This document shows positions 20,854-31,570 of a stretch of 51,414 nucleotides of DNA, piece after piece. Position 1 is the stretch's first letter. Every line of letters begins with the position of its first letter. This DNA comes from Perkinsus chesapeaki (taxonomy: Eukaryota > Perkinsozoa > Perkinsida > Perkinsidae). Below the pieces are notes generated by a model that worked only from the letters and a program-made list of their open reading frames with translations, did not search any database and had not been told where the DNA came from. The position numbers and the translations under genes were made by a program. The stretch spans positions 1-51,414 of the forward strand of contig JAAPAO010000221.1 of NCBI GenBank assembly GCA_013115145.1, written 5' to 3'.

Positions 20854-21962
20854 ATGCGAAGTGCTGTAGCTGAAGAGGAGGCTCAAACTGCTGCTGCTGC
20901 TGGAGGGCTACAGGATACGGAGGTGGTCATGCAGGATGCTAATGGAGCCGACACTAAGAGGTTATTACCGACATATTGACTGTTGAATGATGCCGATGAT
21001 GTTGTTGGTAGGTCTTCTCCTCCAGTAGGGGTGGTTCGTAAGGGTCGAGGCCATGGCGGTGAGAGGACACTATTAGAGGGGTAATAAAGTGGGGAGGGAG
21101 CGAGGAGTTTGGAAAGTAGACCTGTTCTGTCGTCATCTGCACGCCGAAGGAGACTGGCCAAAGGCACCGGAGATGATGGAGCTGGTCAGGAGCGACGGTA
21201 ATGATAATAACGACACTGTGGCCGAACAGGGTGATGTTTTAGTTTCAGTATGCCAATAGATGATGGTGTAACTTATATAAATTCTACAACATTGCATTCC
21301 AAAGATGCCTGGCAGCATGATATGTACTATACTAAGGTATAATATTATCATATCAATCCACAGGTACTCTGGTCCTATGTCAGCTGGCTCTTGGGTGTTC
21401 GTTAGGAACTGCCCACCTAGTGTAACACCACAGCAATTGTATCATTTATTCCAAACCACCGTCAACAGCCCGGTAGTTTCCGTAAAGGTAGCCAACGTTA
21501 CCTTCTTATCACCTTAAAGCTGCGGCATTCGACAGGTCCATAGGGGATCTATACCAACAGCTCTAATTGGTTTTATCAGACGTGATGCGGCGGAGACAGC
21601 CGAACAGAAATTACATGGTCGGGATATCGATGGGACAATGTTGAAGGTGCTTTGGAAGCGCCTTGGGAAGGGGTTTACATTTCATGTAGGTGTGCAAAGT
21701 CGATGAGTCGGTGGCTGAGCTGGATGAACCTGAAGAAGTGGATAGAACGAGTTCTAGACCAACATACGTTGGTACATCACGGACACCTCCATCACAGAGG
21801 AGGAAGCGTTGGTCTAATAAGGGCGGCGGTGGATGGGGTGGAGGAGGAGGGGGAGTTAGGCGTACACCATTTAAAGGAAGGTCCACTCCACCATCGGTTG
21901 GTAGACGTGGTAATATAGTCTTAAAGACTAATAAAGCCGGCGGCGGCGGAAGCAGTAGATGA
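20854..21962 (+). CDS. ALYREF/THOC4-like mRNA export adaptor, 6 exons
   Basis: Exons 20854-20960, 21012-21080, 21117-21197, 21364-21487, 21536-21646 and 21690-21962 join in phase to 254 residues. A charged N-terminus carries basic Arg/Gly segments (VVRKGRGHGGER, SSARRRRLAKG). One RRM follows: RNP2 WVFVRNCPP, RNP1 equivalent TALIGFIRRD, and the last strands LHGRDIDGTMLKV. The C-terminus is Gly/Arg-rich (KGGGGWGGGGGGVRR). A single central RRM between basic RG-rich arms is the layout of REF/Aly proteins, which couple TREX to the NXF1 export receptor; another RG-RRM protein is possible. RNP1 is weakly conserved. Introns are 36-51 nt, except the 166-nt third. Confidence 0.7.
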
Positions 21963-21965
21963 AGA

Positions 21966-22166
21966 ATGACAGAAACGTGGTGGTCATTGTATCATTATGG
22001 ATGGCCCTCCTCCTCCTCCTCCTCCACTGCTGCTGCTTGGATGCCTTTATCTGATGTGTACAGTAGTCGACAGTACGACGGACTTTTAACATTGGAAGGC
22101 ATCATCATCCTCTGTGGTATGTGGTTAATATCTCTTTTCATTTCATATTATTGTAGTGTTCGGTGA
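21966..22166 (+). CDS. Possible 66-residue membrane peptide
   Basis: The frame starts with ATG three bases after the previous stop and ends with a hydrophobic stretch (EGIIILCGMWLISLFISYYC) that could be a tail anchor; a Ser run lies in the middle. It may equally be chance sequence in the 3' UTR of the ALYREF-like gene or the 5' leader of the PDZ gene. No homologue recognised. Confidence 0.25.
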   Translation: MTETWWSLYHYGWPSSSSSSTAAAWMPLSDVYSSRQYDGLLTLEGIIILCGMWLISLFISYYCSVR

Positions 22167-22193
22167 TAGTTTGATATTAGTATTGTTTCATGG

Positions 22194-23107
22194 ATGGGTA
22201 ATACGTTTGAGTGTTGTGAACGGCACGACTCAGAGGACCAACTGGAGCTTCCAAAAAGTGCTAGAAGGAAGAAGAAGGCGGAGACGTTCGAGTCTCTGCC
22301 ATCACTTGTAGCCGATGATGACGGAGTAGATGAGGACTCTAAAGAGGATGGCAGTGTTTTACCATCACCGGTAGTATATGTATTATTATAGGGTACTAAC
22401 TAATAGCAATATAAGGTGCGGGGTTGGAATATGTCAAGTGCAGGGATGGATGGTCTATCATGGACAGTAGAGCTACATCGACAACAAGGTTAGTAGGGGG
22501 TTATTCTATACACCGATCACCTGTTGGCCTTGGGGAGCGAACATAGCACTCTGTAACCTGTATTTAGTGAAGGGATCCTGTCTAACCAATGGCCGACATC
22601 CTGGATAGCTTTCAAAGTCCAACAGCGTCACTAAAGACAATGCTCCTGCTCCTATAAGCCCCCCAGTATCCATCCCCTTCTACCCTCGACATTTCACCCA
22701 GTACTCTCTTTCCACTAAATAGTGTATGTGCTGGACAACAATTGAGGCAATTCAAAGGGGGGGAGGCGCTGTGGACCATGTTTCTTTAACATATGATTGA
22801 CGATAGTAGCTGCTGCTATTTTGATAGGGGACCGGCTCGGCATTGATGTCGACCATCAGTACCCGGAGTTCTTATTAATAGAGCGTGTTACTGAAGGAGG
22901 AGTGGTAGAAAAGTTTAACCAAGATAATCCCACACAAGCATTAATGCCAGGAGATCACATTGTTAGAGTGAGCCTTATTATTATCACCACCACCACGACG
23001 ACGCCCATCACATTCAGGTAAATGATGTAACTGGTGATTCGTTAAAGATGATAGATTGCTGCCGAAGGGATAAACGTTTAGTGTGGCGGGTTGTGCGGGG
23101 ACGATAA
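22194..23107 (+). CDS. Small PDZ-domain protein with lipidation-type N-terminus, 4 exons
   Basis: Exons 22194-22370, 22416-22488, 22828-22967 and 23018-23107 join in phase to 159 residues. The protein opens MGNTFECC: Gly2 with a polar context suits N-myristoylation and the CysCys pair suits palmitoylation, so membrane attachment is likely. A basic/acidic linker (SARRKKKAE, DDDGVDEDSKED) leads to one PDZ-like domain: WTVELHRQQGDRLGIDVD (carboxylate loop degenerate), FLLIERVTEGGVVEKFN, MPGDHIVRVNDVTG and a C-terminal strand VWRVVRG. The protein is essentially an acylated anchor plus one PDZ, a plausible membrane adaptor. The second intron is 339 nt; the first carries a textbook TACTAAC branch sequence. 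Confidence 0.65.
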
Positions 23108-23400
23108 TGTTTGAAGTCGTGATTAAGTGAATAATAATATCATGCATTAACGAGCAATTCATTAATCGCTCCTCTTCGACAGTTCTCATTCGTCTTGAGT
23201 TATAACAACAGTACTTGCTCAATGACCAGCTCCCTCAACTCGGAAGGGTAAAGTATTCAAATCATTTACTTTCTATGACTCAATAAACACAAGACGTATT
23301 AATAAAGTGAATAACAATTAAAACTCTCTTATTATTACTCCTATAAGGAGTGTACCTCATAAGCAGCAGCTGCCTTCCAATCGGTTACCGATCTTTATTG
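23108..23400. other. Convergent intergenic region
   Basis: Between the stop of the PDZ gene and the stop of the minus-strand zinc protein. AT-rich and without an open frame of interest; it probably holds both 3' UTRs. Canonical AATAAA-like strings occur on the plus strand (CAATAAACAC near 23280), but I cannot tell whether they are used. Confidence 0.4.
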
Positions 23401-23788
23401 TCATCCTTCGTCTCTTTCTTCCCCTAAACATTGTTCTATTCCAACTTGACTAATTCTTACCCCCTCCTCATCATCCTCATGACGAGCAATAATGCTTGCA
23501 TCGTACCATGCTAGATGACACACTGGACATGCCTCATCATTATACCATCGGAGACATTTATCACAACGATGAGCTCCGTGGAATGGATGCTAAGAGAGAG
23601 TAACAACGCAGCAGCAGTGGGTGGCTTACATCATCTCCTCTAATGGTCTTGGGCATTTTGCAGGTTGTATTTCTGAAATTCTTAACAAGCTCCGTCTTAC
23701 CCCCGACGGCCTCAGTTACGGCCGTTGTACTGAGATACCTTGGGAACAATGATAGTGAATGGAGATAATAGCGGCGAGGAGGGAGCAT
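23401..23788 (-). CDS. Small zinc-ribbon/RING-like protein, 2 exons
   Basis: Minus strand; exons 23788-23630 and 23589-23401 join in phase across a 40-nt intron to about 115 residues. The C-terminal half has closely spaced metal ligands: HPFHGAHRCDKC followed ten residues later by CPVC, ending in an acidic tail. The ligand set could be a zinc ribbon or the second half of a RING-H2. The N-terminus, MLPPRRYYLHSLSLFPRYLS, is Arg/Ser/aromatic-rich without acids, like a mitochondrial targeting sequence. The start is provisional, since an upstream exon is possible. Function unassigned: mitochondrial zinc protein or RING-type ligase are both open. Confidence 0.45.
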
Positions 23789-24151
23789 TGGGGCTCGAGG
23801 CTGATAGACGACGACAACAATAGCAGCATTGACAGGCTCATGGTAACACAAAGCTCAATAAGAGAAACAAAGAGGAGGATTAACATACTCGTTATTATGC
23901 AAATAAAAGACCTCAATTTTACTATCGCGTATAAGGTCCTTCTCTAAATCCTCCAGTCGAGCGTCGTCGCGGGCAGCTGATCATCATCTTCCGTTGTTCG
24001 GCTTGATTGTTAATTCCACCAGGATCCTACATACGAATATCATCAGTCTTCTTTCTACCACCAACACGATGTTTGGACGGCGGCACATTCTTAGAAGGAG
24101 CCACTTGTACCTATTCGACCATTCCAACCTCCACGCCTCATGATTCCTCTA
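23789..24151. other. Intergenic DNA
   Basis: Lies between the start of the zinc-ribbon gene and the 3' end of the TUTase gene. No supported gene; it probably contains the promoter of the former. Confidence 0.35.
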
Positions 24152-25776
24152 TCAACCCCACCCCACCACACTCACCATCCTTCGATTGCTCCTATTCGCT
24201 ATCTTCCTATTGGCAGCAGCAGCCTTAAATGACGGATAGACGACTTCCATCCACATTTTCCGTGACAGGCTCCTCGCTGCATTACTCTCCGGCCCTTCCC
24301 CCGGTACCTTACATATCATCATTCCTACACCTTTCTTCATTAATCTCACTTCTATCTTAAATGGGCTTCGAGTTAGGTGGTTATTATTGTCATCATCAGC
24401 AACATGCCTATATTCACCCTCTTCAACCTTCACATAGCAAACACTGGAGTGCAAATTCCCGATATCAGCGACGATAAATCGAATAAATCCCTCCAAAGTG
24501 GCTGCCATCCCCCGACCGTTCTTCAAGCTGTTGTTGTAGTAGCACAGGCCCAGAAGGATCAAGGCAAAGGTACTCAATGCTTGATGCTGCGAGTCTAAGA
24601 TATTCTCCGGACGAGACACAGCCCAGATCTTCAACTCTTGAAGGAACACTCGAAGCTCCGGTAGAGACGCAACCATCTCTCCGATCTAATAACAGTGGTA
24701 ATTTCGTGGCGAGTGACGCTTACTCTATTATCATAGGACCCTCTTGTTTCATCACCATATGACAGGTCAACCTCCACCACCCACGAGTCACCCCTTCCAG
24801 ACGGCCAATCCTAACCATCATAGCATCCACATCGCAGTGCTGTTGCTGCTGGGGACCATACCCATGAGAATCTTAGCTTCACGAGTGGTATTCGTGCCCA
24901 TGGTATCCTTTCTATTGTTTTAATATGCATATTAGCTGCTCCACCTTTACCACTATTAATATAATGTATAATACGTCTACTAGCATTCATTAATGCATTA
25001 ACCAATGCTTTGCCTGATAATAAGCCAAGTCTCGCGAGACATCGAATTCAGCTTCGACGTAGATTCCATCGGCTCACCGCAGCGGCAAAGAATTCCACCC
25101 GTGTTGCTAATATTGGGCAGCTGCCACGGGAGAGCGATTCATACAACATCGACCGAGGAGAATAAAGTGGAGGAAGGCTTGTCGATCCCCTGTGTTGTAT
25201 GATACGACAGCGTGATAGTCGGTAGTCTGCGGTAGTCTGATGTTGTATATCTACATTCTAGTCTGTCATATGTTTCCATAATTTCAACAAAATATCCTCC
25301 TCTTTCATTTACCCGGTGACACTTGCGTTTGATAGCTCTGGGCTTTGATAATTATTCTTGGCAGCAACACGGTGATGACATACACTATTTCTATTTAGTA
25401 GCCAAAACTATTACCCCGAAGAAGGTCGTTAATAATTACCACTCATACCCGAGATCGCATACTCACCACTGAGATCTGCTTTCGCTCTCCATCACCAAGA
25501 AGCAACAGCGAACGCAACCCCTCGGCATTGAACGTCAAAGGCCAAGGCCTCCCCCTTATCACCTCTAGGAGCTTGCTCTCCCTTCCGATATATAACAGCA
25601 TCAAGGTCACTACCATCTAAAGCCAACCCCTGTGCGAATGACCCTTGGGCTTTGACCATCAATCCTTCACTCTCCAACGCTTCGGTACAAACATCCAGGA
25701 ACTGGAAACATGTCTCAATCCACCAAGAGTCAGCAGCAGCAGCAGCAGAAGGAGGTGGTGGTGGTGGTGGTGGCAT
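24152..25776 (-). CDS. Terminal uridylyltransferase/non-canonical poly(A) polymerase-like
   Basis: Minus strand, at least five exons. Exon 1 (ATG near 25776) has a Pro run, an Ala run, then the nucleotidyltransferase signature GSFAQGLALDGSDLDAVIY with both metal-binding Asp residues. After a 48-nt intron comes GLRSLLLLGDGERKQISV, then KALVNALMNASRRIIHYINSG to ARIPLVKLRFSW. The third catalytic Asp is in VDLSYGDETRG. After a 38-nt intron (24686-24723) comes the central helical domain (ELRVFLQELKIWAVSRPE, HQALSTFALILLGL) and a PAP-associated tail to 24152. The family adds U or A to RNA 3' ends. The expected His of the uridine-selective C-terminal region cannot be confirmed, so substrate preference is open. 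The spacer at 25210-25450 may hide one more exon. Confidence 0.75.
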
Positions 25777-26004
25777 GACCAAACAAAAACATGACTGGAA
25801 GGCATCGAGACAGAGTCATACGAAACAGGACATTCTTTCCGACCTAGCAACAACACTTCTTGCGGCAACACATGGACTATACTTTCCCGACAGCTGACAA
25901 AAGACAGTAGAGCGGGAAAACCCGAAACCCGAATACCCAAAACCCCACCTGGTGGTTTGAAATATTGGACGTAGGAATGTTACGGTGAGCACCAGTAATA
26001 AAAA

Positions 26005-27709
26005 TCATATAGGCATCCGTTCATTGGATGCTATTGTGCAATTCTGTCCCAATCGAGCTGGCCCCTTCTCCAACCACTCCTTCTTTGTTATCATCAATTG
26101 TTGGAAGGAACTCAGACTACCAAGAACCTAATAGACATACGACAGTCCGAGAACCTTCGGGCAAGTTCTCTCTCACCATCGACGAACGAACTACTACAAA
26201 TACAACCCAGAAGGTCCTTGAATATCAACAACACATGACTCCCTCAACCGCCGTTTATATCCCATACGGATGTATAAGTTCAATAATCTACCTTCTCCAT
26301 TCCCACTATTACCGATGCTCCCAGCCATGACGCTGCCCTTTGCTCCGCCTGTGTCTCCCCTACTAATATCCTAACTCTACTCAATGATGGTACACTGCTA
26401 ACACCCGAGTCCCCTCCACTTGCCGGCCCAAGACATCTGAAGGAGGAGGAGTAAGGCATGTATCCAGTAAGTGCCCTATAGTTAGTATTACTGTCTCAAA
26501 CGTTGAGGGAGATTCTCGATGCAGCTCTGGCCGCCGGTGATAGTTATAGACTGGCAAACTCGAGATCTAACATCCACATCTATCTGTGGCACGACTTCCA
26601 TTATCATTTTATGCAACCCTTGGAACCCTGCCAAGTTGATCGGTGACATCAGTGAGCTTCCCGGGACCGCTCCTCGAGGCAGGCAGCTAGACACTCTGTT
26701 GGCCGCACTTACAAAACCGGTAGGATCAAACAGCAGCTCCGGCAGCGCTCGAGCAAAGTCCTCGGGAGGCCTCAAAGACGTCAGATCAGTGCCGTCAGGA
26801 AGCCGATAGTCTCCTGTTGCGTCCGGTGAGGGTGGGCTCGGAGAGCCTCCCCGCGCACCAAAGGTCCCAAAGATGGCCTGGACCTGTTTGGCCTTGATCG
26901 GTGCCGTTGACAACCTTCCACAATAAGTATGCTTGGTGTCCCTTATGCGCTGGAGCCTCATGGCTGCCTGGGGAGAGTTGAGATCTCGAAGTGCTGAAGC
27001 ACCCAACAATTTTTCCATCAGAAAAGCGTCCAATGTATCCCCTCCTAGCGGGTACTCCACCGACGGTCGGTGCATAACAAAACCATCCATGACCGGCACA
27101 CAGCAGCTCATACTCGCCCCTATATCAAGAACTATACTGCAGCTCTGCCCGTGGCTGAATGCCGCCATCGAAGCCCTTCGTGGCATGTACACAGCGGGAC
27201 AATTTAACCGTTCGAATGCCATCTCAAGGATTTGTGACCGTTGAATCGATGACATATTATTAGGAGCAACGATCAATAAGGGTGATGAAGAGGCCTTCGG
27301 CAGGCCTCCTCTGCCACCAAAACATAGACCAGCGATTGCCTCGAGACCCTCGACATCTACCCGAACTTGTCGACTACGCTGATCATAGAACACACTAGGT
27401 CGAACGTTACTGCATTTGAGGAGGGAAGGTGTCCCTTGATAAAGTGACATACCACTAAGATACTTCCTATGAACAGTTGAGGACCCTCCCTCTGTCACTG
27501 TAGCACGGCTTATTCCTAACAATATGCAGTTCCTGCTCTCTTTAGGGTCTGTATCATCATTTACCTAAAAGACTGTGTCCTTCTATTGAAGGGCTATCAT
27601 CTCCGCAGATGCCAGCGCGGAAGTTCGCTGCTCCGACGTCAAGTACCATGGCTGGTGGGGTGAGGGTGGAGTAGCAGTCATTATCATATTGATCATCAGA
27701 GGCATTCAT
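26005..27709 (-). CDS. Divergent actin-related protein (ARP)
   Basis: Minus strand; at least four exons from MNASDDQYDND at 27709 to the stop at 26005. Actin-fold landmarks appear in order: phosphate 1 MVLDVGAANFRAGICGDD, connect region LLIVAPNNMSSIQRSQILEMAFE, phosphate 2 IVLDIGASMSCCVP, VEYPLGGDTLDAF, the adenosine loop SITITGGQSCIENLPQRL, then VRILVGETQAEQRAASWLGASVIV and a last exon SSFQQLMITKKEWLEKGP matching the actin C-terminus. The surface differs strongly from actin (a Gly/Ser/Pro insertion near AIFGTFGARGG), so it is an ARP; subclass unresolved, with Arp4-like or another chromatin/dynactin ARP possible. The first splice junction has two acceptable solutions. The 5' gene neighbour on the same strand is a tiny membrane protein. 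Confidence 0.8.
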
Positions 27710-27775
27710 AACCCTAAGGTCCCTGGTTCTATCCCTGGTAGATGCATTTATAACTATTAACAGAACCCTCTGGTG

Positions 27776-28037
27776 TCACGGTAACAGCTTATCTTCGGCC
27801 TCTTGGCCTTCATGAAGGTCTCTTAACCGACCAATTACTATACGAGCTGCTTGAAATAGGATAATAACTGCTAAGCCTACGAGGAAGGCGAATAACCTAC
27901 AAGGAATCTTGCACGGATGAAGCTAAGATACGCTCTTCCCACCCAGGATCCCCTATCCCATTCGACCTCACTACAGTATATTCCGTCTTAGCCGCTTCAA
28001 CACCCATCATAAGCCATGCTAGCAATATAAATGCCAT
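27776..28037 (-). CDS. Tiny secretory-pathway membrane protein, 2 exons
   Basis: Minus strand; exons 28037-27943 and 27896-27776 joined by a 46-nt GT-AG intron. The product is about 71 residues: a signal-peptide-like start (MAFILLAWLMMGVEAAK), a short polar segment, one transmembrane helix (LFAFLVGLAVIILFQAARIVI) and a charged tail (GRLRDLHEGQEAEDKLLP). This small size and layout are typical of single-span subunits of larger membrane complexes, but no family is recognised. Its stop lies 66 bp upstream of the ARP start on the same strand. Confidence 0.5.
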
Positions 28038-28110
28038 TTAAAAAGGAAGGGGCATAAAAGGGCGGCCATAGAGCACGCAGTGGCAACACAATTCCTATGC
28101 CTTAACAACA

Positions 28111-28638
28111 CTATATCATCAACCCCATGATTTTAGCCCTTCTCCTTTGGGCGTCCTCCTCCAGCTTTTTAGTGTAGGTAAATGTCTTCATACCGCTCTC
28201 TTTGGCAATCATCTCTATATCACACCCCTTAAGCCTCTCTAATTCCTCCCTGTTGTGTCTCATTTCAGCTAATAGAGTAGTTATTGTCGGTACCTAACTC
28301 GATTGGGTGGCCTTCAACAACAATAACAATACATATTAGTAAGTTGGTAAACACACAGTGTTCCTCTCCCACTTCTTACTGCCCTATGACTATATATAAT
28401 ATCCTCCTTAGTTCTATAAGCTGCTGCTGCTAGGGGATCTTTGGATACACCCATTCTGTCCCTTTGTGCTCTTTTCTAAATATTAATAATATCTTTATTC
28501 AATGTGTTCTAATACCCTTTTAGCATCTTTAATTTGGACTTGTTTGATATTAGCTGTTTTATTAGCTTCCCTTTTCTCCCTTGCCTTATCCCTATCAGAT
28601 ATATTCTTATCTCGTAGTGTTTCGAGACCACCGACCAT
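28111..28638 (-). CDS. Small basic coiled-coil protein, 3 exons
   Basis: Minus strand, read from the ATG at 28638 (MVGGLETLRDKN). The first exon is dominated by charged heptads (SDRDKAREKREANKTANIKQ) and splices at a GTATTAG donor to KRAQRDRMGVSKDPLAAAAY. A further intron joins TKEDIIYSHRA to VPTITTLLAEMRHN, running to KKLEEDAQRRRAKIMG. The product is about 130 residues, basic and helical. Splice phases agree at both joints, which supports a real gene, but I recognise no family. The 3' end near 28111 is provisional, as another donor lies at the last Gly codon. An upstream exon is also possible: a good acceptor (TTATCCAG) directly precedes this exon, inside a tRNA-like sequence. Confidence 0.45.
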
Positions 28639-28649
28639 CGAACAACGAA

Positions 28650-28716
28650 CGGCTGGATAATTTCGTGGCGAGTGAGACTTTCGCAACGCCCAGGTTCGAT
28701 CCCCATGCCCTCCATC
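28650..28716 (+). other. tRNA-like relic with A-box-like and B-box elements
   Basis: Plus strand reads an A-box-like TGGCGAGTGAG, then a consensus B box GGTTCGATCC at 28693-28702, an acceptor-like GCCCTCCA and a T-rich end TCTTTT. The T stem cannot pair fully, and no matching 5' acceptor half is present. It is therefore a tRNA-derived or tRNA-like fragment rather than a functional tRNA. It lies antisense, just upstream of the exon starting at 28653. Confidence 0.45.
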
Positions 28717-28782
28717 TTTTAATACAACAGTCTATTATCTGGTAACATCAACATCTACTATCATGTACATCTATCACCAGCT

Positions 28783-29650
28783 TTAAACAAGCGTGTCGAG
28801 GTGACTCCTCCTCCCAGTAGTCGGTAGCGGAGCATCCCTTCGCTGTCGTCCCCTAGATTGGCTTGGATTCGGTATCCCAGGTGGTCCTCCCTTCTTCTTC
28901 GAGGTGCGTGTTTCGATACCTCGGACAAACTCCTTGTAAGTTAGATCATGTCGAATGAAAGGTTTTGTTTTTTCCATAAACACATCTTCCTCTTTTTGGA
29001 GATGTTGGCAGAACGCATTAATAAAGTATTCGTTGGCAGCTACTTCACCTTTTAGCTCGTTAATAGGATTGGGCAGGACTTCGTAAAGTAATTCAACCGC
29101 AGCATTCAAAGATTTATCCTCATGAGCTTGGGCAAAGATACGCATACTAGTCGAACGCTCTAGGCCTTCACGTGAGAACAATCTATGGTCGTCGAAGATG
29201 GTCGGAAAGACCCTAAGAAAGAGTATAGTAGATGACCAGGGGGGAGGAGGAGTTGCGTTTGAAGGTTACCTGTAAGCATAGAACCTTTCCACAGGATTCA
29301 ATGGCACTGGTCCACCACTAAAAATAACAGCATCATAACAGCAGCAGCAGCAGCGGCTATAATCTTACAAGCTCGGGCATGTTGCCGCGTAGACCTCCAA
29401 GACTCCCTCCTCATCGCCGGTGAGACCGAACTGATCAGTTATCAGGAAATTGACCGAATAAGGTCCATCTTCGACTCGGCCTCCTTCAACCTATTCAACA
29501 ACCATTCCCCTGACTAACTCACAGATTTGCCTTCACCTTTAACCCTTCCGGTTTGCCTCCATAAATCCGAGTATATTGTTGAAGCCAATCTGGCGAGTTT
29601 TCCAAATTCGCAGTGACTCCCGGAGTCACGACTGTCGTGGACTTTCCGAC
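28783..29650 (-). CDS. Module-array protein, unit 4 (last)
   Basis: Minus strand, the final unit of a four-copy array. Exons recovered in phase: KSTTVVTPGVTANLENSPDW to GGKPEGLK, then VEGGRVEDGPYSVNFLITDQ to VYAATCPSF, then GGPVPLNPVERFYAYR, then VFPTIFDDHRLFSREGLERS with the core LNAAVELLYEVLPNPINE and AANEYFINAFCQHLQKEE. The tail is basic and Pro/Ser-rich (SKKKGGPPGIPNPSQSRGRQ). The first exon has no ATG and an acceptor in phase with the end of unit 3 (LSLT | VGKS, 40-nt intron 29651-29690). Units 3 and 4 therefore probably form one polypeptide. No known domain is recognised. Confidence 0.6.
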
Positions 29651-29690
29651 CTACGAGCAGCTGTACCGGAGTCGAGTGATGCTATCTCAC

Positions 29691-31010
29691 CGTAAGACTG
29701 AGGTGATCATCAGTGGCGTAGGTACCATCCTCCCGAGTTATTTTATCAACTTTTCCTATTTTAAAACGGTCCACCCATTTCCTCAAGGGAGTAGCCCCCA
29801 ACTTCTCCGGGTAGTGGTCGGGGTGTGCTGGCCATCCACCATAGGATCGATAAGGCAAACTTGGTGAGAAGCCTCTTAGTTGCATACACATACGGCGGAT
29901 AAAGTAGTCGTTAGCCGTTTCGTCATCATCCTTTATGCGAGGGGCCCAAGGTAAAGGACTTGTTAGACTGTAAAGGGTCCTGATAGAATCTTCAAAGGTT
30001 CTTCGCTCGCTAAGTGTGCCAATATGAAACTTCTCAAAACGTTCAATATCATCCGGTTGCTTGAGCTCCCTGACCTCCTTCGAGAACAATGGGAAAGCTC
30101 TGATTAGTGGTATTATAAAAGGCAATAAGCGTTCCTTATGTCTTCCTTACTCAGCATTATAGATGACTGCATTAGCTTTCAGTCCATCGCCCACATCTAG
30201 CACTTTACTGTAACTAAGAGTAGATAACAAATATATGATCATGCCAGACTTGGCATAATAGGAGCAACATGAACCAGTGGCGACTAAACTGTTGAATCAA
30301 TCAGATGATTATTCCCTTGCCAGCTGGCAGTAACAATACTCGTAATGCAACCGTGTTAATATAACTCAGCAAATTGAATAGCTCCCTCAGTTTTATGCAA
30401 ATATCCATTTCGAGACATAAACAAGTTGATAAAAGCCCTCAACATATTATTTTAACCCGTAACATTTTAGTAAAAGCGCGGTGCTTGAACATCACACGAT
30501 TGGCTTGAGCCTGTTGGCGGCGGGATAGTGACCTCCTCGGGCGCAGCTCTCGTTCCGGTGTTCCAGCTGTCTCTCCCTAGAGCACTTCTTGCCGGTCCAA
30601 TAATATTTGAGATTGAATAGTTGCGGTAATACTTACAATAGATTATGTAGGGGGAGATGAAGTTCATTGCGAAGAGGGCAGATAGCTGATGCGAGCTTCA
30701 ACCTATGATATGTCCCTTCTAACTGTTGGATGCCGAACTCAATCCAGAACCTTCCATCAGAGCTCCACACCTTACCATCGCTAGATACCTGAATCAAGTA
30801 CGTTGCTTCTGCTACAGCAGCAGCAGAAGCAACTAGGACGTAGTAATAATGTTAATAATAATAAACTAATACTACAACAGCGCTAATATCATCAGCGTCG
30901 TCACCATTCTTTAAACTTACAAGTCCTGTGGCGAATGGCATGAACTCATGAAGTTGGATCAAGTCGTAGGGAAAGTCGTTCTGAAATTATTAATTGTCCG
31001 CCGCCGCCCC
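29691..31010 (-). CDS. Module-array protein, unit 3
   Basis: Minus strand. An N-terminal exon reads NDFPYDLIQLHEFMPFATGL, aligned with the NSPDWLQQYTRIYGG segment of unit 4. The next exon, VSSDGKVWSSDGRFWIEFGIQ to LKLASAICPL, matches the beta-rich first part. The second part reads AFPLFSKEVRELKQPDDIER, RRTFEDSIRTLYSLTSPLPW and ETANDYFIRRMCMQLRGF, ending GTYATDDHLSLT, where it appears to splice into unit 4. Two exons in the middle (around 30180 and 30500) are uncertain. Long intron DNA at 30200-30690 and a CTG repeat near 30810 separate the pieces. Confidence 0.5.
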
Positions 31011-31570
31011 TATACCCTATGTTACGGCTCCCTACTTTTATCGATCTGTAACCACCGGAAGAAGGGTCAGCCTCATCAATGTACTGACAGGGGAAGTACG
31101 ACGGCCCTTCCGAGAGAAGCGAGGATCGATCATGGTGAGGGCCACCAGCAGCAGCAAGCGTGCTTTGTGTTAAATGTCTGCTTCTGGCTCCTCCTCCCTC
31201 CTCGGGAATGTTGGGTAAATGATACGTTCCTGCCTGCCTTTTAACAACTCCCTTAATCTCACCGACAGGCAACGAATACCATGTTCGAGCCGGCGCGCAT
31301 TATCGCGCACCCCGTATTTCAAGGTTGAACTTTCACACAATGAGATGAATATATATGATAATGAGAGCAGTGACACTATATTGGGGAGCCGAACCATAGT
31401 GGTAATGGGGGATAGGAGTACTAATGATAGTGACTCATTACCAGATATAATATAATAGTAGCAGTGTCCATTGACAACACAAGCAGGTATGTTGAATAAC
31501 ATCAACAATAACATCATCATAATAACAACAAAGTCAATAAAAACGCATGAAATACTAATAATAGCTTCTA

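Noticed and set aside
21671-21689. A 17-nt intron in the ALYREF-like gene
   Set aside because: A normal 43-nt intron (21647-21689) from an upstream GT keeps phase and restores the RRM strand DGTMLKV, so no ultra-short intron is needed.
24007-24228. Plus-strand frame overlapping the end of the TUTase gene
   Set aside because: Ser/Pro/Thr-rich frame antisense to or flanking the minus-strand gene, without other support.
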